The notes under the pieces are model-generated. The model was not told the DNA's origin. It searched no databases and saw only the letters and a list, made by a program, of their open reading frames with translations. Position numbers and translations under genes: made by a program. Below, in pieces: positions 53,029 through 61,374 of a stretch of 64,000 bases of DNA (position 1 is the first letter of the stretch; each line of letters begins with the position of its first letter). The DNA comes from JBHHUI01 sp965248775 (GTDB lineage: Bacteria > Chloroflexota > Anaerolineae > Anaerolineales > JBHHUI01). The DNA is taken from positions 5,022,001 to 5,086,000 of the forward strand of contig OZ252150.1 of assembly GCA_965248775.1 (NCBI GenBank), given 5' to 3'.

Positions 53029-55725
53029 CTATTCGTCATGCGGATCAGCCTCCGTCTCTTCTGGTTTGCGTCGTGCGAACCTGCGGTCGATACGACCCCA
53101 GCGATACGCGTCACGCACTTTGTGTCCAGCCCACTGGACATCAGCCCATGAGTACGGTTTCGTCAGGTGGCGGCCTACACCGAGTGCCATGCCCAGGAAC
53201 AATGACAGCCGTGAGGCAATCCGCCAGCGCTGGGATGCTTCCACCGAAAGTGGGGCGCCGCTCTGCTCCAATACCTCAGGTGCTTCGAATGCGCCTTCCA
53301 CCCGGTCTGGGACTGCTGTGGGCGGTCGTGTGTCCAGGAAGTCCTGCTCGGCGTATAAAGTCCCGGGTACCTGAGCCGACACGTTGATTATGTCGATGGT
53401 CACGAATGTGCCGCCCAGCCCCGCGATGGCGTTCGTGCTCCTGAAGCCGGCCGGATTCTGCTCGAGCACCTGATAGGTTCCGACGGGCAACCCAGTGAAG
53501 CAGTAGCGGCCATTCGCATTTGTCGTGGTTTGGCCGATGACAGTCCCGTTCGAACTCGCCAGGTCGATAGTCACGTTTGTCATGGTCTGCTCGTCGGCGT
53601 CAATCACACCATCTCCGTCGATATCATTCCAGACCCTACCACAGATGTCGATCAGGTCCGGCTCAGGCGTGTTGGCCACCCCTTCTACTTGTGTGGTGGG
53701 CGGCGGTGGGAACGTCTGCACGCTCGGCGCAATTGGTGTGGCCGTCGGCGGCGGAGTGGCCGTATTCACCGGTGTGGCCGTCGGTGGCGGAGTGGCCGTA
53801 TTCACCGGTGTGGCCGACGGCACCGGTGTGGCTGTATTCACGGGCGTGGCTGTATTCACGGGTGTAGCCGTATCCACGGGTGTGGAGGTTGGGCCTGTCG
53901 GTGGCGTATCCACCGGAGTGGCCGTATCCACCGGAGTGGCCGTATCCACCGGTGTGGCCGTATTCGTTGGCGTGCTGGTGGGCGAGTTGGTGGGCGTGTT
54001 TGTCGGCGTTGGTATTGAGTCTTTACATACGGTAGCCGGATCGGTGTCGTTCACAAACTGGTTGGAGTCGTATATGCCCGTCGCCTTGCCGATGTTGATG
54101 AGCGTCGCGCCACAAGTCGGCGGGTTGTAATTGTTCACGCCGATGGTCACCGTGGCCGTGCCGGTCGTGGATTCACCTGGTATCAGAGTAGTCTTCGCCA
54201 GAGTGACCGGGAAGTCGTCGCTCGTGTCGAGGGGAGTGCCATTGTCGTCGCTGACGACGATGTTGGTCAGGGTCACATTGCCGGTGTTTGTCACAGTGTA
54301 GTGGTAGGTTACCGAGGTGGCTCCAAATGGGATGGTATACAAAGCGCCGTCGGCTGCATCACCGGCGGTTTTGATGATCTCGATGTCAGGATCATTCTTA
54401 CACACGGTTGCGTCATCGCTGTCGGTGACGGTGGTGGCGGTGGTGTTGCCGGTGGCCGTGGCGATGTTGAGGAGCGTGCTTTCGCCATCGCAGATCGGCG
54501 GATTGTAATTGTTCACACCGATGGTCACCGTGGCCATGCCGGTCGTGGATTCACCCGGGACCAGAGTGGTTTTCAGCAGAGTGACCGGGAAGTCGTCGCT
54601 CGTGTCGAGGGGAGTGCCGTTGTCATCGCTCACCTGCACGTTGGTCAGGGTCACATTGCCGGTGTTTGTCACAGTGTAGTGGTAGGTCACCGTGGTGGCG
54701 CCAGCCGGGATGGTATACAAAGCGCCGTCAACTGCATCACCAGCAGTCTTGATGATCTCGATGTCGGGTTCGGGTGGCGTGAATATGCTTCCCCTGGTAT
54801 TGTCAAGCTCATATATGTTTTGAGTTGGGAAATCAGGGTGGTCAGTGTACGGTGACCCTGCCTCTGGCGAGGTGTACTTGTCGTGATGATGGAAGTTGGC
54901 GTTGTCTTGTAACCCCTTGTCGGCCCACGCTCGCCAAAAGCTGGAAGCGAGCGTGGGGTTGCCGAGCATGGACTTCTTGGCAGCCAGATACACCCAAGTA
55001 TCGTCGGCGCTGGGACTCATCGCCCACAGGCCATCCGGTATTGAGCCACCACCCTGATCGCTGATCTCACTCTCAAATCCGCTCCCGCTCCAGCCCGCGT
55101 TTGGTTCGAAGCAGGTATTGCCGCCCACGTCGCCGTCCGTATCAAAGTAGGCGATGACGCCTTCCTGGCCCCAGGTGTTATAACCCACCTTATCTCGGAT
55201 GTTCGTTGTTGGCTGATAAACCGAGAGCAGCCACTCTGTACAGCCGTCGCCGTTCGTGTCGATCTCGATGGAATACTGGGCCGTCAGCGTATTGTTACTG
55301 CTCGCCAGTAACCCATACATGTCGATCTTGAAGTACAACCAGTCGCTATCACCCGTTGCTTCAGCCAGGACGATGTCCTGGTCATGGTAGAAGTCGTCTT
55401 GGTTCGAGTTATTAGAGGGGCGTTCGTATAAGTCCGTAAACCAGTCGTCGCAAACGAGGTCAGTTCCTGGGAAAAAGCGATCAGGTTCAACCGGCGCATT
55501 CGGGTTGTCACTAAAGACGGGATCAAAATTATCGCCGGTGACACAGTCCAGTACGGTTTGTTGCCATGCCGGGATGGTCGTCGGCGGCGTTGCCGCGAAG
55601 GCCGTGGGCAAGGTCGAAATGGCCCCCGAGAAGAGCGAGAGCAGCAGTGAGAAAATCGTCGTCAGATCGACCACTCGCAGGGCGATGGAACGGCGCAATT
55701 TGGATGAACGGAATAATTTTGACAT
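53029..55725 (-). CDS. Large surface protein with DUF11-like repeats, Thr/Pro stalk and SdrD-B-like domain
   Basis: 898 residues, GAGGTAATC before ATG 55725. Signal peptide to about residue 45 ('LLLSLFSGAISTLPTAFAA'). About 50-310: beta-rich domain ('TAQYSIEIDTNGDGCTEWLL'). About 315-560: two near-identical DUF11-like repeats ('VTNTGNVTLTNVQVSDDNGT'). Then a Thr/Pro stalk of 'NTATPVxTATP' units, an SdrD-B/Cna-B-like domain ('WNDIDGDGVIDADEQTMTNV', 'GLPVGTYQVLEQNPAGF') and a basic C-terminus with one weakly hydrophobic segment. No LPxTG or sorting tail recognised. Likely a secreted or envelope-bound structural or adhesive protein. Confidence 0.88.
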   Translation of the reverse strand: MSKLFRSSKLRRSIALRVVDLTTIFSLLLSLFSGAISTLPTAFAATPPTTIPAWQQTVLDCVTGDNFDPVFSDNPNAPVEPDRFFPGTDLVCDDWFTDLYERPSNNSNQDDFYHDQDIVLAEATGDSDWLYFKIDMYGLLASSNNTLTAQYSIEIDTNGDGCTEWLLSVYQPTTNIRDKVGYNTWGQEGVIAYFDTDGDVGGNTCFEPNAGWSGSGFESEISDQGGGSIPDGLWAMSPSADDTWVYLAAKKSMLGNPTLASSFWRAWADKGLQDNANFHHHDKYTSPEAGSPYTDHPDFPTQNIYELDNTRGSIFTPPEPDIEIIKTAGDAVDGALYTIPAGATTVTYHYTVTNTGNVTLTNVQVSDDNGTPLDTSDDFPVTLLKTTLVPGESTTGMATVTIGVNNYNPPICDGESTLLNIATATGNTTATTVTDSDDATVCKNDPDIEIIKTAGDAADGALYTIPFGATSVTYHYTVTNTGNVTLTNIVVSDDNGTPLDTSDDFPVTLAKTTLIPGESTTGTATVTIGVNNYNPPTCGATLINIGKATGIYDSNQFVNDTDPATVCKDSIPTPTNTPTNSPTSTPTNTATPVDTATPVDTATPVDTPPTGPTSTPVDTATPVNTATPVNTATPVPSATPVNTATPPPTATPVNTATPPPTATPIAPSVQTFPPPPTTQVEGVANTPEPDLIDICGRVWNDIDGDGVIDADEQTMTNVTIDLASSNGTVIGQTTTNANGRYCFTGLPVGTYQVLEQNPAGFRSTNAIAGLGGTFVTIDIINVSAQVPGTLYAEQDFLDTRPPTAVPDRVEGAFEAPEVLEQSGAPLSVEASQRWRIASRLSLFLGMALGVGRHLTKPYSWADVQWAGHKVRDAYRWGRIDRRFARRKPEETEADPHDE
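53735..54010. repeat. Minisatellite encoding the Thr/Pro stalk
   Basis: Tandem degenerate units based on GTGGCCGTATTCACCGG and GTGGCCGTATCCACCGG, periods of about 18-45 bp. Always in frame with the surface protein. Prone to length change by slippage. Confidence 0.85.
54119..54760. repeat. Tandem duplication of a DUF11-like domain
   Basis: Two copies about 372 bp apart (starting near 54119 and 54491) with very few differences over about 260 bp, for example GGCGGGTTGTAATTG against GGCGGATTGTAATTG. Near-identity at DNA level suggests a recent duplication or ongoing gene conversion. Confidence 0.85.
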
Positions 55726-55733
55726 GATTACCT

Positions 55734-56084
55734 CTACCTTCGCTCAGTCGAATTCGTCGCGGTGCTGGCGTCCAAGCGCCGCACCCGAGAATGTCTTTGA
55801 GTAATGCTTCTAAAGCTTGCTAAGTCGATAATTGATTGACAAATGAAAAAATTATGAGCGGCTCGCTTCGTTCTTGCCGTCCGTCCGAGTCGATGTGGGG
55901 CCACCGAGTGTTCTTCTACTCCGCGTCCCCGGCGAATCTCCTGCCGAGCCACGCGCTGCACCACTTTCATGAGCTGGGGGTCGTTGAGCAGGCGGCGTAG
56001 GGCTGTATGCGCTTGCGGTTCGCCGGACCCATAGGGATAATGCATCCAGTATTCTCTCCGGCGCACATTCAGGGGTTCCGCCAT
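55734..56084 (-). CDS. Small basic protein upstream of the surface protein
   Basis: 116 residues from ATG 56084, selected for the strong GTGGAGGTAAAC site; the open frame extends further upstream without support. Starts 'MAEPLNVRRREYWMHYPYGS', rich in Arg and His, with no signal peptide or known domain ('LLNDPQLMKVVQRVARQEIR' is probably helical). It ends 8 bp before the surface-protein start, overlapping that gene's ribosome site, so the two are likely co-transcribed. The 250 bp upstream (56136-56384) shows no other gene. Confidence 0.65.
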   Translation of the reverse strand: MAEPLNVRRREYWMHYPYGSGEPQAHTALRRLLNDPQLMKVVQRVARQEIRRGRGVEEHSVAPHRLGRTARTKRAAHNFFICQSIIDLASFRSITQRHSRVRRLDASTATNSTERR

Positions 56085-56384
56085 GTTTACCTCCACTACA
56101 CTTTTAAGGTTGCCATAATATATATAAGAACGCATCCCGGATCGGGACTAACGTGGTTTCATTCTATGGACTCCACCTGAGACTCACAATGAGAGGCTCG
56201 ATAGAAGATTGTTTGCAAATGGTTTGTTAGGGTGTGAGGGGTATGCGGAGGTTTGAATCGCGTTAGGCGCGAACCAAAGTACTATGCCTGCAACGCAGCC
56301 GAAGAGATTTGACAAACGGTTCCCCCCTTCATATTATCCCGATGCCCGGAATACCGTTTAGATCCCGGTCACAAAGCCTTCAAT

Positions 56385-58667
56385 TTGCGAAATAATCGCC
56401 TGTTACAAATCGTAGTATTTCTATATTTAACCGTAGGTCTTGTCTACGAGCAAGCGACGCCAACCTTCGAGTCGTCTGACGAGGTCTGGCATTATGGGAT
56501 GGTGCGGGAGTTGGCCGAGGGGCGCGGCCTGCCGGTGCAGGTAGTTGGCCGCATCACACCGTATCGGCAGGAGGGCAGTCAGACACCCATCTACTATGGG
56601 GTGGCTGCGTTGCTCACCTCCTGGATTGACATCTCGGATTTCGATCAACGTTTCGTCTACAACCCATTTGGCCAGGCCGGTGTTCCCGGCACGCTGGTGA
56701 ATGCCAATATGATGCGGCACTCCGCCGGGGAAGATTTCCCCTGGACGGGAGTCACGCTGGCCGTTCATATACTGCGCTGGTTCTCTTTGTTGCTCGGCAT
56801 CGGCACCATCCTGCTCACGCAGCGCATCGCCGAATTGTTGTTTCCCGGCCGGCGTGTGTTGGCGTGGCTGGCGGCGGCTATCACCGCTTTCAATCCGATG
56901 TTCCTCTTCATCAGCGCTGCGGTGAATAACGACAATGCTCTGTGGCTAGTTTCGTCGTTAGCGATCTGTCTTGTCTTGTATGCAGTGAAGATGGAACTGT
57001 CAGAGGGAGCAGACGAAACAAGTTCGCTCCAAGCTCGCTTGCTGATACCAAAGAGACTGCCGTGGACACTCGGCGTGCTGCTCAGCCTGGCAATCATGGT
57101 GAAACTCTCAGGGCTGGTGCTCGCACCGGTGATCGCTTTGTTTTTCGTCTGGCGAGTTTCACGGACACGCGACTGGCGCGAATTTGTTCGCCATGGCGCT
57201 ATCGTCAGCCTCAGCGTTGTGGTTCTCACCGGCTGGTGGTTCATCCGTAACTTGAACCTCTATGACGAGTTGTTGGGCGTGCGTATTATGAGCGCCATCG
57301 TCGGAGTCGAACGGCCACGTCCGGCAACAGTGCTCGACTTGCTGGGGGAAGTACAGGGATGGTGGTTTTCGCTCTGGGGAGTATTTGGGGCTTTTAGCGT
57401 GCTGCCGGGAAGTTGGGTCTACGCTTTGTACAGCAGCCTTACGTCACTTGCCGTGGCCGGCGGTGCGGCGTTTGTGATTCGCAGTCGCACCAAATCGCGT
57501 TCTTCATACGATCAATATATTCCACATGGATTTGCCTTCGTTTTTATTGGACTCACGTTGGCGGGCATCATCTACTGGACCTACACACAATATGCCTCGC
57601 AGGGGCGGCTCGTGCTGGGCGCTATCGGACCGATGAGCACATTTATCGCAGCCGGGGTACTCTCATTATTTGGAAAGCGCTTGGAAATGTTGGTCGCGGG
57701 AATCATCGCCCTTGTGCTTTTCTGTGTGGCGTTATTGATTCCATTCCAATATATTTCCCCCGTATATGCACCACCACAAGCCCAGAGCGAGGCAGAACTT
57801 CCTGCGAATCTACGGCCAGTGCAAGCTGTGTTCAATGACGAAATCGAATTGATCGGTTATTGGAGTTCAGATGCGCTGCATTCACCAGGCGACCTTATCG
57901 AAGTAACCTTGGCATGGCGCGCGCGCTCCCCAATTGCAGAGGATTACAACCTTGCCCTCAATATTCATGGGCGTGAGTTTGAGCCCGTTGCCAAGCTAGA
58001 CACCTGGCCCGGGGGCGGGCTGCTGCCCACTGCTGCCTGGGAGCCAGGTGCGATCTACTTGGACACTTATCCGATGTTATTGAGAGAAGGCGCCCGCACG
58101 CCAAGCTTACTCCGTTTGGATATCGTTTTTTGGAAGGATGAGCTTTCGAATCGCTTGCCGATCAGCGCCGCCGATGGCTCACCACTGCCATCAATAATCC
58201 TCGATGTGGGCCGGTTGGCGAAAGATATGCCAGCAGCGTTAACGCCAACTTTGAAGGATGGTTCAACATTGGCAAACGGCTTCAAGCTCCAGGGCTTCGA
58301 TTTGCCCGTCGAAGTGCAGGCTGGCGAGGAAGTGCAATTGGTGCTCTATTGGGAAGCTACACAACGTCCTACGGCGAATTACACAGTGTTCCTTCATTTA
58401 GAAGATGACTTTGGCGAGACGGTTGCCCAGGCCGACAGTCCACCGCTGGCTGGTGATTGGCCCACTGCAGCCTGGGAAGCGGGAATGACTATCGTCGATG
58501 CACACATCTTGCGTATCCCCGCCGAGTTGTCTCCCGGCGAGTATCGATTGGCGATCGGCTTGTACGATCCCGAGTCCGGCGCGAGACTACCCGCCTTTTC
58601 TTCGGATGGCGAAGAATGGCGCGATTGGGCGATCCGATCTGCCGCACTCATAATCACGGATGAATGA
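56385..58667 (+). CDS. Polytopic glycosyltransferase-like membrane protein
   Basis: 760 residues from TTG 56385. About ten membrane segments in residues 1-465, with an acidic loop after the first ('TFESSDEVWHYGMVRELAEG', resembling the ExD/DE motif of GT39/GT-C and DUF2142 proteins) and 'AFNPMFLFISAAVNNDNALW'. Residues 475-760 form a soluble beta-sandwich outer region with two similar halves ('VQAVFNDEIELIGYWSSDAL', 'GFKLQGFDLPVEVQAGEEVQ'). Likely transfers sugars from lipid carriers outside the membrane. Acceptor unknown. Confidence 0.8.
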   Translation: MRNNRLLQIVVFLYLTVGLVYEQATPTFESSDEVWHYGMVRELAEGRGLPVQVVGRITPYRQEGSQTPIYYGVAALLTSWIDISDFDQRFVYNPFGQAGVPGTLVNANMMRHSAGEDFPWTGVTLAVHILRWFSLLLGIGTILLTQRIAELLFPGRRVLAWLAAAITAFNPMFLFISAAVNNDNALWLVSSLAICLVLYAVKMELSEGADETSSLQARLLIPKRLPWTLGVLLSLAIMVKLSGLVLAPVIALFFVWRVSRTRDWREFVRHGAIVSLSVVVLTGWWFIRNLNLYDELLGVRIMSAIVGVERPRPATVLDLLGEVQGWWFSLWGVFGAFSVLPGSWVYALYSSLTSLAVAGGAAFVIRSRTKSRSSYDQYIPHGFAFVFIGLTLAGIIYWTYTQYASQGRLVLGAIGPMSTFIAAGVLSLFGKRLEMLVAGIIALVLFCVALLIPFQYISPVYAPPQAQSEAELPANLRPVQAVFNDEIELIGYWSSDALHSPGDLIEVTLAWRARSPIAEDYNLALNIHGREFEPVAKLDTWPGGGLLPTAAWEPGAIYLDTYPMLLREGARTPSLLRLDIVFWKDELSNRLPISAADGSPLPSIILDVGRLAKDMPAALTPTLKDGSTLANGFKLQGFDLPVEVQAGEEVQLVLYWEATQRPTANYTVFLHLEDDFGETVAQADSPPLAGDWPTAAWEAGMTIVDAHILRIPAELSPGEYRLAIGLYDPESGARLPAFSSDGEEWRDWAIRSAALIITDE

Positions 58668-58697
58668 GAGCGGTTGCACTGCACGGGGTAACACAAC

Positions 58698-59318
58698 ATG
58701 AGAAAGCGCCGTCGAAGGGAAGATGAGATTATTACGGCTCTAATCGTGATATTCGCTTTGGGTGCGGTTCTGGTCGTTGGAGGCTGGGGGGATTTTCTTG
58801 GTGGCCTCGGGGAGTTCTTTTCAAATAGAGCAAGTGTCACTCCTAAAGTGCCTGCAACAGCCTAGCAAGTGACAACGCCCGAGCTGCCGGACGTGGGCAT
58901 AGCCAGCCCGACAGCACCCCCTGAGGTGGTTGCGACTATAGCGCCCATACAGAGCACCAGCACACCAGCAGACACGCCGCTGCCACCCACGGCTACACCC
59001 TCAGCAACTAAGGTTGTCACAGCGACGCTAATAATTTCACCCACGGAGACTCCGACAGAACCATCAACGCCGACGCCTACAGTTGTGCCTAACTTGACAC
59101 CGGAGACTCCGACGGTCGCGGAGGAAATCATTTTGTGCGCCAGCCTCAAAGACCCTGGCTTCCTAAGAGGCGACCGATGGGTGGTTGGCGATTGCACCAA
59201 TATGACGTGGATAGCAGGGCATATCGGAGTCGATGTTTTCGCCTTGATCGCAGCCAATCCGCAAGTTCGGAATCCGGATGTAATTCACCCAGGGCAGCGA
59301 TTGAATCTGCCCCGATGA
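58698..59318 (+). pseudogene. Membrane-anchored LysM protein with an in-frame TAG
   Basis: One frame from ATG 58698 ('MRKRRRREDEIITALIVIFA') to TGA 59316-59318, interrupted only by TAG at 58863-58865 ('KVPATA-stop-QVTTPEL'). Short Arg-rich tail, one membrane helix (about 13-30), Thr/Pro linker ('PTETPTEPSTPTPTVVP') and a C-terminal LysM ('DCTNMTWIAGHIGVDVFALI', 'VIHPGQRLNLPR'). It would be a 206-residue inner-anchored peptidoglycan-binding protein. The stop falls in the linker. A distal start at about 58869 would lack an export signal. Confidence 0.75.
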
Positions 59319-59720
59319 TTGATTAGTAGCGCTCGAATTGTTCTGGAAATTGATGCTCAATAAGACACAGATAGGGTATCGCTGCGATCAAACTCGCTCG
59401 AGTCATATTTGCCCGGACAAGCACCCCTCACAACCTTAAAGTTTCGAATCATAGACAAATTCACCCCTAAATCTATATACAGGGCGCGGCGAATATATTA
59501 GAATAGACCCGTACAAACCAAATTCAAACATTTTAAAGCACGTAGCGGCTTTGGGGCTTCTTAAGTAGGAGCTATTTAGGGGGCGTCGCAATCTTCATAC
59601 GATGAGGATTGCGATGCTCTTCGATGTTTTGCGGAGATATACCTATCCAAGCAAGCTGTTGCTTTCGAAACGACACAATCTCTCGTTATGTGCTTTTGGT
59701 TTCAATAGAGAAAGGTAAAT
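59319..59720. other. 402-bp leader/intergenic region upstream of the channel gene
   Basis: No coding frame is supported. It contains a strong hairpin at 59587-59613 (CGCAATCTTCAT / ATGAGGATTGCG, 3-nt loop, one G-T) about 107 bp before the channel start, then an AAAGGT ribosome site at about 59711. The hairpin has no T-run, so it may be a leader structure for the channel mRNA. No known riboswitch class was recognised. Confidence 0.5.
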
Positions 59721-61211
59721 ATGACTGAATTCTTGCAGGACTTTGTCAATCAGATATCGGGGTCGGCGGTGAGCGTACTAGGCGCTATCGGCATCCTGGT
59801 CATTGGCTGGATCGTCGCATTGATCGTGGGTGGGATTGTGCGCAGGGTATTTCGACGTACCGGACTAGATGACCGGCTAATGAAGTGGATTGGTCGTGAT
59901 ACGGCGGACGACGGCGTGGATACCTCGCGCCTGATCGGCAAGGCCGCTTTCTACCTTGTAATGCTCTTCGTGCTGTTAGCTTTTTTCCAGCGCCTGGGAT
60001 TGACGATCGTCACGGAGCCAATCAACGCACTCTTGACGCAGATATTTGCGGCCGCCCCTCGTTTGGGGGGTGCAGCTCTCATCCTTGCTGCCGCGTGGGT
60101 AATCGCCACCATTCTTCGCTTTGTTATAACGAAGACCATGAAGGCCAGCAATTTGGATGAACGCCTGCGGAGTGGCGCTGGTCTGGAAGATACCGATAGC
60201 AGCATCAGCCAATCGATCGGTGATGCCGTGTTCTGGTTTGTGTTCTTGCTATTCCTGCCGGCAGTCCTCAGCACGCTGGGTATGGAAGGACTAGTCGCAC
60301 CCGTGCAGGGCTTGTTCGACGACTTGCTCGGTTACATCCCGAACATACTCGGGGCTGGCGTCATCCTGCTTGTTGGCTGGTTTGTCGCGCGTATAGTGCG
60401 GAAGGTTCTCACAAATGTACTTGCCGCTGCCGGGATGGATCGCTTTGCAGATCGGAACGGTCTTGGCGAGCAGAGCCTCTCTGGACTGGTCGGTACTGTC
60501 GCGCACGCACTCATCATGATTCAAGTTGTCATCGCCGCTCTGGATGCACTTGCAATCGAGTCAATCTCCGGTCCAGCGACGGCCATGTTAAACACTGTAT
60601 GGGACAGCATTCCCGCGTTTGTTGGGGCAGTGGTCGTGCTTGGGGTTTCCTTTTACATTGGTCGCTGGATCAGCGAACTGGTCAACAATGTGCTAGCGGG
60701 AGTTGGATTCAACCGCGTACTCGTTTGGATGGGTCTTGGACAGGAACCTGGCGAGGGTCAACGCACGCCCTCCGAGATCGTTGGCTATCTAGTGCTTGTG
60801 GGCGTCATGCTCTTCGCAATTGTAGAGGCTGCCGGATTGCTCGGCTTTGAAATCCTGGCTGACTTGATCGCCCAAGTGCTGGGACAGGCCGGTCAGGCCA
60901 TCGTGGCGGTCGCAATATTCGGCGCCGGCATGTGGCTGGCAAATCTGACGCGCAGTGTTATCGCCGGTACCGGCATGAAAAACGCTGCTTTGCTAGGGCA
61001 GGTTGCGCGCATCGCTATTATCGTGCTCGTCGTGGCCATGGCGCTTGGGCAGCTCGGTGTAGCAGAGCAGATCGTCAATCTGGCGTTCGGCCTGACACTC
61101 GGGGCAATCGCCGTCGCGGCCGCGCTTGCCTTCGGTCTCGGCAGTCGGGAAATCGCCGCTCAAAAATTGGACGGCTGGCTCAAATCAATGGAAGACTCGG
61201 ATAAGGAGTAG
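59721..61211 (+). CDS. MscS-related small-conductance channel with TM-helix repeats
   Basis: 496 residues, ten or more membrane segments. Several repeated amphipathic helix units of the 'mechanosensitive channel TM helix' type: 'PRLGGAALILAAAWVIATIL', 'PNILGAGVILLVGWFVARIV', 'PAFVGAVVVLGVSFYIGRWI'. Ends in an Ala/Gly-rich segment 'LAFGLTLGAIAVAAALAFGL' followed by 'GSREIAAQKLDGWL', similar to the MscS pore helix entry, but no full MscS beta domain follows. Role in osmotic protection is inferred from family. Preceded by AAAGGTAAAT and a structured leader. Confidence 0.85.
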   Translation: MTEFLQDFVNQISGSAVSVLGAIGILVIGWIVALIVGGIVRRVFRRTGLDDRLMKWIGRDTADDGVDTSRLIGKAAFYLVMLFVLLAFFQRLGLTIVTEPINALLTQIFAAAPRLGGAALILAAAWVIATILRFVITKTMKASNLDERLRSGAGLEDTDSSISQSIGDAVFWFVFLLFLPAVLSTLGMEGLVAPVQGLFDDLLGYIPNILGAGVILLVGWFVARIVRKVLTNVLAAAGMDRFADRNGLGEQSLSGLVGTVAHALIMIQVVIAALDALAIESISGPATAMLNTVWDSIPAFVGAVVVLGVSFYIGRWISELVNNVLAGVGFNRVLVWMGLGQEPGEGQRTPSEIVGYLVLVGVMLFAIVEAAGLLGFEILADLIAQVLGQAGQAIVAVAIFGAGMWLANLTRSVIAGTGMKNAALLGQVARIAIIVLVVAMALGQLGVAEQIVNLAFGLTLGAIAVAAALAFGLGSREIAAQKLDGWLKSMEDSDKE

Positions 61212-61302
61212 AGCGGGCAGTTATTTGGACTGACATTTTCGCAGGCGCCCGGTTCGGTATCGGAATACGTCGACATCCGGTAAGGGGACCCGCGCCTACT
61301 TA

Positions 61303-61367
61303 ACAGGAGCGACTACACGGGCATGGCATTATGCTTTCGATGGCACACCCGTGTGCCGCTCCTTTTT
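61303..61367 (+). terminator. Terminator after the channel gene
   Basis: Long stem: AGGAGCG (61305-61311) and ACACGGG pair with CCCGTGT and CGCTCCT (61357-61363), followed by TTTTTG. The IS4-like element is inserted immediately after it. Confidence 0.8.
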
Positions 61368-61374
61368 GTATTAA

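Noticed and set aside
53735..54010. Regular short repeats that could suggest a CRISPR array
   Set aside because: Units are tandem, degenerate and in frame with a Thr/Pro-rich protein; there are no unique spacers and no cas genes.
29904..58865. Stop-codon reassignment or selenocysteine/pyrrolysine use
   Set aside because: The interrupted positions use both TAA and TAG, correspond to different expected residues, and both codons end normal genes in the window.
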